Source of the DNA: Arthrobacter sp. Bi26
GTDB lineage: Bacteria > Actinomycetota > Actinomycetes > Actinomycetales > Micrococcaceae
DNA: 64,000 nt
Direction: 5' to 3'
Assembly (NCBI RefSeq): GCF_918697925.1
Contig: NZ_CAKKMF010000005.1
Span: 30,275 to 94,274 of the forward strand
The translations under genes and the position numbers were made by a program. Position 1 is the first letter of the stretch, and every line of letters begins with the position of its first letter. This document shows positions 26,707-36,195 of this stretch, piece by piece. Under the pieces are notes generated by a model, which ran no database searches, was not told where the DNA came from, and saw only the letters and a program-made list of their open reading frames with translations.

Positions 26707-28050
26707 TCATGGAGGTCCAGTCACCGTCAGAGCGTGGAGGGCCCTGGCAAGTTCCTCATGCAGTCTTGTCAGGTCCGGGCATGTCTCGGGGTCGGCGATT
26801 GTGGTGATGGTCAGCACGCCGGCGTAGGAGAGGACTGCAAACGCAACCGTTACGTTACCGCTGATCGCTCCGACCGGAATGATCCCGGTTACCGGCCTGC
26901 CCGCGATCACCAAGGCATGTTCGGGCCCCCGCAGATTCGTGACGAAGGTATGGACAAGGTGTTGGTGGTCTATGAAGAATCGGTAGGCGCCAAGGCGGGC
27001 GAGGGTCCGAGATATGGGGCCGATGAGTGCAGCGGAGGCTCCGGGAGGCTGCTGCTTGGCAATCCTCATTGTTGCGGCAAGTGCCGCCAGCTGTGTCTTG
27101 GCCGGACCGACCGCGGGAACGCGTACAGGGATTATTCCGCTACGGTTGCCCAGGTAGGTGACTGATGTGTGGCGGCGTGCCGAGAATAATACGGAGATCA
27201 CGAACTCTTCGACATATTCGCCCCGTCCCAGCATCAGGCGGTGCAGGGCGGTCGAGACGGCGGCGAGGATGAGATCGTTGACTGTCGCTCCCTGCAGGTG
27301 TGCGGCGGTTTTGACTTCTTCCACCTCGCAGTGGAGGACGGCAAGCGTCCGTTGCGGACCCGTCGGGCGGTTGAGTGAAGTGCGGGCAGCCCTGGTCTTG
27401 CCCATCGGCCGCAGCTCGGAGGCTCCGGCGGCTGCGGTCCGCAGTGCGGTCCGCAGTGCGGCCGGCAGTCGGGCCAGTGCGTTGAATCGGCTCCTTGCAG
27501 CGTCAATGGCCAGGTGCAGCGCCGAGCCTGGGATCTCTGGCTCCCGGCGGCCACCCCACCCGTCTTCTTCCGTGGCTGCCAGGGCCTCCAGGACGGCGAG
27601 GCCTCCAATTCCATCGGTGAGGACATGATGAAAAATGAAAACAAGCGCTGTGCGGTCCTGGCTTACGCCGGTAATGAGCTTGGCTGACCAGAGCGGACGG
27701 TCTTGGGACAACGGGGTGACGAGCATTTCGGCTGCAATGTTGAGCACGGCTTCCTCGCCGCCGGGCGCCGGACAGGCGATCACGACGAGATGATGTGCCG
27801 GATCAAAGCCGGAATCATCTGTCCAAATGGGACGCCCGCAACCGAAGGGGACAGTGACCAGTCGTTGACGCAGCCGGGGAACAGCGCCGATCCGAAGCGC
27901 CAGTGTATCCAGAAGGGAAACCGGGTCTTCGCCGGCTTCCGTGCTGAGCATGAGAATGGCCCCCACTTGCATTGGTGCTGAGCCGATGTCCGCGTCCAGA
28001 GACATCATGTCCTCGGCGCTCACCCGGTCGACATGTGGTCTTGGTGTCAT
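26707..28050 (-). CDS. Wax ester synthase/diacylglycerol acyltransferase (WS/DGAT)
   Basis: The 447-aa protein has the WS/DGAT active-site motif HHVLTDGIGG (HHxxxDG) near residue 137, the N-terminal block DRVSAEDMMSLDADIGSAPM, the family PLW motif (DRPLWSAKLITG) and, in the second half, NLRGPEHALVIAGRPV. It esterifies acyl-CoA to fatty alcohols or diacylglycerol, building storage lipid at the membrane face. The ATG at 28050 has AGGAG eight bases upstream. It stands alone; the fragmentary IS110 left end lies just after its stop. Confidence 0.93.
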   Translation of the reverse strand: MTPRPHVDRVSAEDMMSLDADIGSAPMQVGAILMLSTEAGEDPVSLLDTLALRIGAVPRLRQRLVTVPFGCGRPIWTDDSGFDPAHHLVVIACPAPGGEEAVLNIAAEMLVTPLSQDRPLWSAKLITGVSQDRTALVFIFHHVLTDGIGGLAVLEALAATEEDGWGGRREPEIPGSALHLAIDAARSRFNALARLPAALRTALRTAAAGASELRPMGKTRAARTSLNRPTGPQRTLAVLHCEVEEVKTAAHLQGATVNDLILAAVSTALHRLMLGRGEYVEEFVISVLFSARRHTSVTYLGNRSGIIPVRVPAVGPAKTQLAALAATMRIAKQQPPGASAALIGPISRTLARLGAYRFFIDHQHLVHTFVTNLRGPEHALVIAGRPVTGIIPVGAISGNVTVAFAVLSYAGVLTITTIADPETCPDLTRLHEELARALHALTVTGPP

Positions 28051-28979
28051 TTTCGGTCTCCTGGACACGGGTCTCGGGGTTCCCTGTACTCCTTGGAGCG
28101 CAGAAAACAGAGGGGCGCGCCGACACCTGACATACCGCAACGACGACCCATATTCCTTGCCGCTGTGAAGGACGTGTGCATGCCCGTCAGGAGCCTGCCC
28201 GACCAAGGCGCCGGCCGGGTCTGAGCAGGGTGGAGGCGGCGCTCATCATCAGAGGCAAGGCCAAGACAGGCTGGCAGGCGGGGCACCTGCCCTTGCAACC
28301 TACAATTTGCGGAGCAGGCATAGCCTGCAACCCCACCTGGTCGTCATGACCTCACTGTTGGGTCTATGGGGCTTAGGCGCTAGGGCAGAACGTCCCCACT
28401 TGCTAGCAGTCTGCAGCCACCAGCGTTGCTGACGGATGCAGGTTCCGCGCAGCCGGCTTCTCCAAGTTTTGGCTCGCGCGCGCTCCGGATCTCCGTCCAC
28501 CTCGGTTGCAGACAACCATGAGCTTGGCGCGTGGTGAACGTTCTCCTGGGGCTTACGGCTTGGGAGATTGCAGCCACCGTGCCAGCTCGCGGGCGGCCCC
28601 CTGTTTTCAGAGGTGTGGACCGGCCGACGATCCGCATTTGCCCGTTCAAGACAAGGCCGGCCACTACCTCCCAGGGCGGGGTGATCGGTCCGATGAACCA
28701 CCGCAGATGACCTCAAAGTTTTCCCTGTGCTTTAACTTCAGCCGTGACCAGCTCCGGATAGTACGCGCCGTCGGGCCCCCCAAAAACGGCCCCAGATAGT
28801 CTCTTACCCCACGCGTTTCCGGGGATTTTGGAACGCCGATAACGGATCTTATGAAGTGATCCGATTCCACCGACCAAGCTCCGTGGAAGGTTAAGGTCAC
28901 CGGCCCGGTGGGGTCGAATTTTTGGGCGGCTGCCGGTGAAATGTGCAAGCCGCGAGCATCGAGTTCGTCACGGGAATGC
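28051..28979. other. Long gap; one unassigned minus-strand reading frame
   Basis: Most of this 930-base stretch shows no gene. A minus-strand frame across 28664-28960 (LHISPAAAQKFDPTGPVTLT, then GAWSVESDHFIRSVIG) reads like protein but has only a TTG start, no ribosome site and no family I recognise. It could be a decayed gene. Confidence 0.3.
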
Positions 28980-29966
28980 CTACGGCTTCTCCGGTACCCC
29001 GTCCCGGTACATCACGGTGCTGCGTTTGAAGATCTCCGCGTAAATGGAGGACCGGACAGCGGTCACTTCTTCCATCCCGCGGAGATCGTCGAGCAGCACG
29101 CGCAGGTCATCCAGGGTGGCCACAGCCACCTGCGCCAGCACGTCCTCGCCGGATGCCGCGGCCCACCGGGTCACCGGCAGGCCGGCCAGATGCTTTCCCG
29201 GCCCGCCCGACGCCGCGCCGGAACGGGTCATGGTGACCAGCGCTTCCACGGGGAACCCCAGCGCCGCCGGGTCCACCACCGCCCTGATGAACAGCGCACC
29301 GGAACTGGTCATTGCTTCCAGCCTGCGGCTGACTGTTGCCTTGGACACCGACAATTCGGATGCCAGTTCTTCCGCGGTGGCGCGTCCGTTGCGGTGGAGC
29401 AGTTCAGCGAGCGACCGACCCGTTTCATCGAGTGACGCCACCGGGTGCCCGCTGCGGATCCCCGCCAGCTGGCCGTCCTCGTCGCGATGCAGCGCCGCAT
29501 ACTGCTCATTGTCCAGAATCGCCGGAGTCCAGCCGCTGGGGGTCCGGAAATACTCCAGCAACGGCGTCATGGTGAAGGATTCCACACCCGCCACTTCCGC
29601 CAGGCGACGGTAGAGCAGCCCGCCAAGTTCATCGGCGGAAATGAACATCTCAGCCACAGCCTCGTTCGCGCCGGACAGCGCACTGACCCACGACGACTCG
29701 TCCTGCGCAGCCAGCCACGAGCAGACCTGGCGAAGCTCCCGGGGGGCGGCCGTCACGCGCAGCAGGAAAGCGGAGCGCGAGCTGACCGATGCCGGGTTAA
29801 TGAAGGAATTGGTGCGCACCACACCGGATTCCAGCAGCTTGTTGCCGCGACGCGCCACAGTGCGTTCCTGCTGTCCCAAAACGTCAGCGATCAGGCGCCA
29901 AGAGGCGCGGCCGTTACGCACCAGCGCAGCCACAATCTGCCGGTCGAGCCCATCAAGCTCCTCCAC
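28980..29966 (-). CDS. Double-domain Lrp/AsnC-family regulator
   Basis: The 328-aa protein is two AsnC units in tandem: a first HTH (LDRQIVAALVRNGRASWRLI) and ligand region, then a second HTH (AELLHRNGRATAEELASELS, VSKATVSRRLEAM) with its own RAM-like domain. Such fused regulators usually control a neighbouring amino-acid or amide gene. It lies 99 bases downstream of the M20 amidohydrolase on the same strand, so it is the likely regulator of that operon. Confidence 0.85.
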   Translation of the reverse strand: MEELDGLDRQIVAALVRNGRASWRLIADVLGQQERTVARRGNKLLESGVVRTNSFINPASVSSRSAFLLRVTAAPRELRQVCSWLAAQDESSWVSALSGANEAVAEMFISADELGGLLYRRLAEVAGVESFTMTPLLEYFRTPSGWTPAILDNEQYAALHRDEDGQLAGIRSGHPVASLDETGRSLAELLHRNGRATAEELASELSVSKATVSRRLEAMTSSGALFIRAVVDPAALGFPVEALVTMTRSGAASGGPGKHLAGLPVTRWAAASGEDVLAQVAVATLDDLRVLLDDLRGMEEVTAVRSSIYAEIFKRSTVMYRDGVPEKP

Positions 29967-30065
29967 GTCCCGGCTCCTGTCCTGTTACTGCGAAGGCTAC
30001 GACACCGAAAGGCGGCGCCCACGGAAGGGGAACGGGGCGGCGGGCTCGCCGCCGCCCCGCGCATT

Positions 30066-31313
30066 TCAGTTCCGGCCCAGATAGGCTAGCACCCCGGAGA
30101 GCGCGGCACTTGTTCCGCCAACGACGGCGGCACGGGCGTCCGGTGCGAAGAACGGTGAGTGGTTGCCGGCCGGTGCGTCGCCGTCGTCGAAAAGCTCCGG
30201 GTCGAAAGCGCCAAAGGCCCAGAAAACGCCCGGAACACCGATGGCGTCGCTGAGCCACCCTGCATCCTCCGACCCCATGCCCAGCGGCGCATCGATCAGC
30301 GCGTCGGCTCCGAAGTCCGCCGTGAACGCCTCGATCACCCGGTCCGCCGAAGCAGGATCGTTGTAGCAGCGCGGAAAGCTGTTGAGCTCGGTGATGGTGG
30401 GCTCGGGCGCTGCCGAGGCAGCCGCTTCGGCCGAAATGATCCGCCGGATCGCAGCGAGGACCATTGCCCGGGTGTCCTCATCCGGTGTCCGGACGTTGAG
30501 GGAGAACTCGGCGGATTCCGGGATGATGTTTTCCTTCAGGCCGGCGTGGAATGTCCCCACGGTGACAACGGCGGGTGTCGAGGGCGCCAGTTCGCGGGAG
30601 ACGATGGTCTGCAGGCGCAGCACCATCGCGGAGGCGGCGACGATCGGGTCGATGGACCTTTCCGGTTGGGAGCCGTGGGCCTGCTGGCCGTGCACGGTGA
30701 TCTTCCACGAATCGGCGAGGCTCGCCATGTGGCCGCCCCGGATAAGCAGCTTTCCCTCGCTGATGGGCATGACGTGCTGGGCAAGCACCACTTCCGGTTT
30801 GGGAGCGCGGTCCCACAGGCCGTCGTCGATCATGGCCTTGGCGCCGTAGGCGGTCTCTTCGCCGGGCTGGAAGATGAGTACCAGCGTTCCGCCCCAGAGG
30901 CGGCTGCGTTCTTTGAGCAGCGCAGCCAAGGCCAGGGCGGACGCGATGTGGGTGTCATGGCCGCAGCCGTGCATCACGGGAGCAATGCTTCCGTCCGGCA
31001 ACTGGCCGTTGGCGTGGCTGGAGTAGTCCAGGCCGGTTTGTTCTGCGATGGGCAGGCCATCGGTGTCGGCGCGGAAGCCGATGACCGGGCCGTCACCGTT
31101 CCGCAGGATGCCCACAACCCCGGTCACGCCGCAGCGGAAGGATTCAATGCCCAGCCCGGCGAGGTGGCGCTCGACGTATTCGGCGGTCTGGAATTCCTGG
31201 GCGGAGAGCTCAGGGTGAGCATGCAGGTGCTTGTAGACGCCGACATAGTCCTCTATGAACGACTCAGGAACTTCGACGGCAGGGGTCAGGCGTACGCCTG
31301 TGATGATGGTCAT
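30066..31313 (-). CDS. M20-family amidohydrolase (hippurate/N-acyl-amino acid hydrolase-like)
   Basis: A 415-aa dizinc or dimanganese hydrolase. Signature residues are HAHPELSAQEFQTAEYV, GPVIGFRADTDGLPI, the metal cluster VMHGCGHDTHIA, and the catalytic Glu pair in IFQPGEETAYGAK. The dimerisation lid contains HGQQAHGSQPERSIDPI. Family members remove acyl groups from N-acyl amino acids or peptides. It sits last of three closely spaced genes after two membrane proteins, which suggests it processes what they import. Confidence 0.92.
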   Translation of the reverse strand: MTIITGVRLTPAVEVPESFIEDYVGVYKHLHAHPELSAQEFQTAEYVERHLAGLGIESFRCGVTGVVGILRNGDGPVIGFRADTDGLPIAEQTGLDYSSHANGQLPDGSIAPVMHGCGHDTHIASALALAALLKERSRLWGGTLVLIFQPGEETAYGAKAMIDDGLWDRAPKPEVVLAQHVMPISEGKLLIRGGHMASLADSWKITVHGQQAHGSQPERSIDPIVAASAMVLRLQTIVSRELAPSTPAVVTVGTFHAGLKENIIPESAEFSLNVRTPDEDTRAMVLAAIRRIISAEAAASAAPEPTITELNSFPRCYNDPASADRVIEAFTADFGADALIDAPLGMGSEDAGWLSDAIGVPGVFWAFGAFDPELFDDGDAPAGNHSPFFAPDARAAVVGGTSAALSGVLAYLGRN

Positions 31314-31327
31314 TGCTGGCTTCCCTA

Positions 31328-32089
31328 TCAGTGGGTGGGTTCGGAAATGCGGGTGGCCTGGCTGGTTTCGGTCGACTCAGCCGCCGGGACCTGCGGATCC
31401 TCGGACCGCGCAAACCAGGAGGCGGCGATGGTGATGATGACGGCAAGCGCCGTGGCAAAGTACGTCAGTCCCGGTGCCAGTGGCACAACAGCGAAGACGA
31501 TGACGGCGGCAACGATGACCGCCGCGATGGTGGTGCGGCGGCTTTTCATGGCCATGACGCTCTGCAGCACCACGGCCCCGAAAATCGCGGGCAGGATGTA
31601 GCTGCGGGCAGTGGCGATCAGCGGCGCGGGGAGCATTCCCACGAGCCAGGTTCCCAATACGCCGACGAAGAGGATGAGGGTGGTGATGTGGACCAGCACC
31701 GCCCCGATGATGGCGCTGCCGGCGATGAGTTCGGCGCGGCGGGTGCCCGGTTTTTCCCCGAGGTTGGCTTGGGCCACGATGGCCGCCGGCAGCAGTTTAT
31801 TGGCGATGTTGCCGATCAGGAACGCCTGGTACATGGCCGAACGCCCCAGGATGGGGAAGTAGGACACCGGCTCGATCACGGCGATGATGCCGAAGGTGGC
31901 CAGAACGGCACCGACGGCGGTGACCAGTTCCAGCGGCGTCACTCCCATCCCGGTGCCGAAGGCGGCGTACAGCGCGGCAGCGAGGGAAAACAGCAGTCCG
32001 AGCCCCAGCGTGATGGGGCCCCAGATGTTTGTGGTGCGGTCGAACGCCGAAAACTGTGCAGTTGTGTCTGTGGAAGTCGAGGTGGACAT
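31328..32089 (-). CDS. Multi-pass membrane protein paired with DUF5058 protein
   Basis: This 253-aa protein has about seven hydrophobic segments (WGPITLGLGLLFSLAAALYA, FGIIAVIEPVSYFPILGRSA, MYQAFLIGNIANKLLPAAIV). It resembles the larger partner that accompanies DUF5058 proteins beside M20 hydrolases in other bacteria; I recall no named function. AGGAG lies nine bases before the ATG at 32089. The gap to the M20 gene is 14 bases. A role as half of a two-subunit transporter is inference. Confidence 0.65.
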   Translation of the reverse strand: MSTSTSTDTTAQFSAFDRTTNIWGPITLGLGLLFSLAAALYAAFGTGMGVTPLELVTAVGAVLATFGIIAVIEPVSYFPILGRSAMYQAFLIGNIANKLLPAAIVAQANLGEKPGTRRAELIAGSAIIGAVLVHITTLILFVGVLGTWLVGMLPAPLIATARSYILPAIFGAVVLQSVMAMKSRRTTIAAVIVAAVIVFAVVPLAPGLTYFATALAVIITIAASWFARSEDPQVPAAESTETSQATRISEPTH

Positions 32090-32112
32090 CAGAAGGGCTC
32101 CTGTCGGTTGTT

Positions 32113-32850
32113 TCAGGCTGCTGCGGTCATGAGAAACGCGCCGGTGAGGGCCACGATGATGGACACTCCCAGCCCCCATTCGCGCAGCCACGGAAGCCGG
32201 AGCTTGTGCGCCAGCAGCAGGCAGGCGCCCATCGCCGCCGCGGAGGCGAGCATCGTGACAAGGTGGACGGGCGACTTGAGCACCTCCTGGAAAGCAAGGG
32301 TGAAGAAGGCACCCAGCAGCGCCGCCGTCGGCACGATGGCCATCACTGCAGGGTTCACCCTGCGGAGCTTGGCGTCGCCTTTGCTCAGAATGGGGGTCAG
32401 GATCAGCGCGGTCAGCATCCAGGCGAGGCCGCCGATGGTCATGGCAGCGAAGGCGATCGCAAAGATCTTCTGCGTGTACGTGGGGCCTCCCAGTTGCGCG
32501 CCCTGCGTGCCCGCTGAAATGCCGGCTGCCGCGACGTCGAAGGCCGCCGATCCAACCAGGCCGATCCGCGTCAGCACTGCGGGCGTTCCGAACAGCGGGA
32601 GCAGCGAGATGGCGATGAGCGCCACGGCAAGGGATGGACCGACGGCGGCGACCGCGCCGGAGCGGACCGAACTGGTGACCTGTGCCGGCGTCAGCTCCGC
32701 TGCTGGAGCCGCCTTCCTGATGGCCTTGAAGTATATGGCCGACTGGAGGATGACGACGGCGAAAACGCCCACCGCGGAGGCCCACAGGACAGGGTGGTGG
32801 ATCAAAGCGGTGATATCTGTGGAACCGGGATCGACAGCGGCGACAACCAC
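32113..32850 (-). CDS. DUF5058 family membrane protein
   Basis: A 245-aa protein with six or seven transmembrane helices, matching DUF5058 in the blocks HHPVLWASAVGVFAVVILQS, VRSGAVAAVGPSLAVALIAI and MTIGGLAWMLTALILTPILS. Start at 32850 is preceded by GGAG (revcomp of ctcc near 32858). It is the first gene of the membrane pair/M20 operon, with 23 bases to the next gene. Confidence 0.75.
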   Translation of the reverse strand: MVVAAVDPGSTDITALIHHPVLWASAVGVFAVVILQSAIYFKAIRKAAPAAELTPAQVTSSVRSGAVAAVGPSLAVALIAISLLPLFGTPAVLTRIGLVGSAAFDVAAAGISAGTQGAQLGGPTYTQKIFAIAFAAMTIGGLAWMLTALILTPILSKGDAKLRRVNPAVMAIVPTAALLGAFFTLAFQEVLKSPVHLVTMLASAAAMGACLLLAHKLRLPWLREWGLGVSIIVALTGAFLMTAAA

Positions 32851-33430
32851 GTTTTTCTCCTCTGGAAACTAAGGGAACACTCCTTGTGCGAGTGTCTATA
32901 GATTGAGCTACGTGAACAGCTGGTGCCGTTTTATTTCATTTTTACAGCACCGAACGTCCATAAGTACACAGTTTCTATGTTTCAGGCAGATCACCAGAGT
33001 GAAGCAGCGACGTAAATTCGGCGGTAGCGGGGGCAGCGCCCAGGACGGCGCCTCATGGGAGCTAGGCTCAGCCCCGCGGGAAATGCCGAAGAACCGGAAC
33101 GAGGCCACGGCGAATACCGCGACGAACGAAAGTCAGGCAGCCGATCGCCGCCGCGGGCTGGGAGGGCACCACGAATTCAGGGGAAATCCTTGGCGGTCCG
33201 CTCCCAGTTCTCCTGCGCTCCAGCAGGCACTTCAGAAATGACTTGAATCCGCATGGAACAGCGTCTTTCCCCAGGACATGTCTCGTTTACCTCGTCAAGA
33301 CTTGGATGCCCAGCAGCGGCAAATCCAGGGATAACACTTGAGCGGGGCGTTTGTGCAGACAGTGTCTGCATAAACTGGCCCGGTTCTGGCGGGGAGTCGT
33401 GCCGGGCATCAACCGCCGGATGGGCCGTTA
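32851..33430. other. Gap upstream of the membrane pair/M20 operon
   Basis: The part nearest the operon (32880-32990) is AT-richer than its surroundings and probably carries the promoter, though no boxes are convincing. I see no gene in the rest. Confidence 0.35.
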
Positions 33431-33541
33431 GTGCGGTCAACGGGCTACGTCGTCGTTGAGCTCAAGACCGGTAAGTTCCAGCCCGAATACGCCGGCAAGC
33501 TCAACTTCTACGTCGCCCTCGTCGATGACGTGCTCCTTGCC
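33431..33541 (+). pseudogene. Fragment of a DUF1016/YhcG PDDEXK nuclease-family gene
   Basis: The frame GYVVVELKTGKFQPEYAGKL, then NFYVALVDDVL, matches the PDDEXK core of DUF1016/YhcG proteins (VxELKxGxFxPEYxGKLNFYLxxVDD), including the E-x-K of the nuclease motif. Only about 35 codons remain, with no start or end of the family. Confidence 0.6.
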
Positions 33542-33640
33542 CGGGCCCGGGACGTCTGCCTGAGCACAAAGCCGGCCCGCGCTGTTGCTCGCAACACAGC
33601 GGGGGCCGTCTGCCCGGCGCAGACCAGGTGTGCCGGTCCT

Positions 33641-34534
33641 CTACGCGGCCACGGTGATGTCCGTGTCGGCAGGGCTAAGGTGATCCTTGAGTTCGGCGAT
33701 GAAGGCCTTGAGATTGGCCGAGCGGCAGTCCCGGCGCCACATGAGCCATGTCTCGGCCTTGCCGAGCTTGCCGGGCATCTCGTGTGCCTGGACCCTGGTT
33801 GCCCCCGGCAGCGTTTCGAGGAGGGCTTCGGGGATCATGCTGATGCCGGCGCCCGCCGCGACGCAGGCGAGCATGCTGTAGTAAGACGAGATTTCAACGA
33901 TCCGCCCGGGCACGATACCTTCTGATTCGAGCCAGTCCTCGAACCGCTGCCGGTAGGAACAGACACGGCCAAAAACAAAGGCTGTCGGATGGGAAGCCCT
34001 GAAATCATCGTTGATCTCGGTCACGGACTGGGGTGTAATGATGCGCAGGTTCTCGCTGAAGGCCTTGATTCCCGTCAGGGCAGGTACAGCCGGCTTGCCG
34101 TCGGAAAAGGCCGCCGTGAGTTGGCCGTTGAGCAGCCGGTCAAAGAGGTGGCCGGAGGAATTGGCGTCCAGTTCCAGTTCCACGGCAGGGTAGTGGAGGT
34201 GGAAGGCGGCGAGGATGGGCGGGATGCGCACCGCTGCGGTGCTCTCCAGGGCTCCCAGCCGGAAGCGGCCGCGCGGTGTGCCCTGGGTGGAGAACGCCTT
34301 GGCATCATTGACCAGGTCAATGATCCTTTGCGCATGGTCCAGGAAGAGCTCGCCATCGGCCGAGAGGGAGCTTTGCCGCTTGTCGCGCACGAGGAGCTTA
34401 ACGCCCAATTCCCGCTCCAGCTGCTGAATACGGGTCGACACGTTCGAGGGAGCACGAAGCAACTTGGTGGCCGCCTTGGTGATGCTGCCCGTCTCCGCGA
34501 CGGCGATAAAGATTTCCAGCTGCGAGATCTCCAT
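33641..34534 (-). CDS. LysR-family regulator of the divergent catabolic operon
   Basis: A 297-aa LTTR with HTH at 1-60 (MEISQLEIFIAVAETGSITK, APSNVSTRIQQLERELG) and an effector-binding domain. The start at 34534 has AGAGG upstream; the longer frame to 34579 has none. It is divergent from an eight-gene catabolic operon over a 236-base region rich in dyads, the usual LTTR arrangement, so it very probably controls that operon. The inducer is unknown. Confidence 0.9.
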   Translation of the reverse strand: MEISQLEIFIAVAETGSITKAATKLLRAPSNVSTRIQQLERELGVKLLVRDKRQSSLSADGELFLDHAQRIIDLVNDAKAFSTQGTPRGRFRLGALESTAAVRIPPILAAFHLHYPAVELELDANSSGHLFDRLLNGQLTAAFSDGKPAVPALTGIKAFSENLRIITPQSVTEINDDFRASHPTAFVFGRVCSYRQRFEDWLESEGIVPGRIVEISSYYSMLACVAAGAGISMIPEALLETLPGATRVQAHEMPGKLGKAETWLMWRRDCRSANLKAFIAELKDHLSPADTDITVAA

Positions 34535-34770
34535 GGTCCTCTGTTCTCCAAAAGCGAAGTGATGTAACCAAAACATCACGCTTACAGAAGAATGACAGCC
34601 CTCCGGTTCCTTTTCAACCGATGCAGGGCGACAGGGGAGTGGGCAAGCTAAACACCGGCTAATCGTTCTCTTTCCGAGAAGTGAAACTTCGGAAACTTCA
34701 TATTTATCAAAGTGTCCCGTGCTTCTAGAGTCGTTGTTAGCCCCATCACACGAACTTGAAGGAACACATC
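34535..34770. promoter_or_regulatory. Divergent control region with three dyads
   Basis: GTGATGT-N7-ACATCAC at 34559-34579 is a perfect 7-bp inverted repeat close to the regulator. TTCTC-N5-GAGAA lies at 34666-34680, and two direct copies of GAAACTTC are at 34683-34690 and 34692-34699. These fit recognition and activation sites of the LysR protein. GAAGGAACACATC is the ribosome site of the first operon gene. Confidence 0.55.
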
Positions 34771-36195
34771 ATGGGCACTATCGAAGTTGCCGTCGCGAAG
34801 TCGACGAACCCGGCCACCGGCGAAGACGTCGCGACCTACCCGTATCTGGATGAGCAGGCCGTCTCGGACGTCGTCCGGTCCGCCGCGGAGGGTTTCGCCA
34901 GCTGGCGGGACACGTCTCCGGCACGGCGCGCGGAGGTCTTCCGCCGGCTGGCGGAAGTGCTGCGCCGCGACACCGCGAAGCTTGCCGGCGTGATTACCGC
35001 CGAGATGGGCAAGCCGGTCACCCAGGCCCAGGCCGAAGTCATCAAGTGCGCGAACATGCTCGACTGGTACGCCGAGAACGGCCCGGCCATGCTCGAGGAC
35101 ACCGCGACGACGATCGGTCCGGAAGCCTACGTCTCCTACCTGCCCACCGGCACAGTGTTGGCGATCATGCCGTGGAACTTCCCTGTCTGGCAGGTCTTCC
35201 GGGGCGCCGCGCCGATCATTCTGGGCGGCAACGGCTACCTCCTCAAGCCCGCCTCGAACGTTGTGGGCTGCGGACTGGCCCTGGAGGCACTGTGGGAGGA
35301 AGCGGGTCTTCCGAAAGGCACCTTTGCCGTCGTGAACTGCGACCGCCATCACGTGCCGGCCATCATCCATACCCCGGCAATCACTGGCGTGGCCGTTACC
35401 GGCGGCACCGCGGCCGGGCAGAGCGTGGCCGCGGAGGCCGGGCGGGCCCTGAAGAAGGTCATCCTGGAACTCGGGGGATCGGACCCGTTCATCGTCCTTG
35501 CCGACGCCGACCTGGACAAGGCGGTGGACGCTGCGGCGACCGGGCGCATGGTGAATGCCGGACAGGTGTGCATCTCGGCGAAGCGGATCATTGTCGAACG
35601 CGCCGTCTACGCCGAGTTCACCGCGAAACTGGCCCGCCGCGTTGCAAGCTTCAAGGTCGGGGACCCCGCAGATCCGGAAACCTTCGTTGGCCCGATGGCC
35701 AAGGAGGATGCCCTGCGTGATGTCGATGACCAGGTCAAACGCTCCGTCGCGGAGGGGGCCGAGCTCCTTACCGGCGGCCATCGGCTGCCCGGTCCCGGTT
35801 CGTTCTACGCCCCCACCGTCCTTGCCGGTGTTACCGAGTCCATGACCGCCTTCAAGGAAGAGATCTTCGGCCCGGTCGCGACGGTCATCGCCGCCGAGAA
35901 CGCCGAGGATGCCCTGGCCAAGGCCAACAACTCCGAATTCGGCCTCAGCGCCGCCATCTGGACCGGCGACAACGCCAAAGCCCGGGCCATGGCCCGCAGG
36001 ATCGACGCCGGCGGCGTCTTCATCAACGGCCTCTCCGTCTCGGACCCCCGGATCCCCATCGGCGGTGTGAAGAAGAGCGGCTTTGGACGGGAGCTGTCCT
36101 ACCTCGGCGTCCACGAATTCACCAACATCCAGGCGGTCTGGGACCAGACACCACTCAACGCCGCCGAAGAGGCAGCAAAAGGAGTAACCCAATGA
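34771..36195 (+). CDS. NAD(P)-dependent aldehyde dehydrogenase (succinate-semialdehyde dehydrogenase-like)
   Basis: A 474-aa ALDH with catalytic Cys267 in NAGQVCISAKR and general base Glu233 in ILELGGSDPF. The NAD loop MPWNFPVWQVFRGAAPIILG is of the succinate-semialdehyde dehydrogenase subfamily. It oxidises an aldehyde or semialdehyde to the acid; the exact substrate is not defined. GAAGGAAC precedes the ATG. Its stop overlaps the next ATG (ATGA), starting a run of coupled genes. Confidence 0.9.
   Translation: MGTIEVAVAKSTNPATGEDVATYPYLDEQAVSDVVRSAAEGFASWRDTSPARRAEVFRRLAEVLRRDTAKLAGVITAEMGKPVTQAQAEVIKCANMLDWYAENGPAMLEDTATTIGPEAYVSYLPTGTVLAIMPWNFPVWQVFRGAAPIILGGNGYLLKPASNVVGCGLALEALWEEAGLPKGTFAVVNCDRHHVPAIIHTPAITGVAVTGGTAAGQSVAAEAGRALKKVILELGGSDPFIVLADADLDKAVDAAATGRMVNAGQVCISAKRIIVERAVYAEFTAKLARRVASFKVGDPADPETFVGPMAKEDALRDVDDQVKRSVAEGAELLTGGHRLPGPGSFYAPTVLAGVTESMTAFKEEIFGPVATVIAAENAEDALAKANNSEFGLSAAIWTGDNAKARAMARRIDAGGVFINGLSVSDPRIPIGGVKKSGFGRELSYLGVHEFTNIQAVWDQTPLNAAEEAAKGVTQ

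Noticed and set aside
28664..28948. Minus-strand gene of about 94 codons
   Set aside because: TTG start, no ribosome site, no family; kept only as a note in the gap entry.
30159..31601. 480-codon open frame on the plus strand
   Set aside because: It is antisense to the M20 hydrolase, which has all catalytic motifs; the plus translation has no family features.
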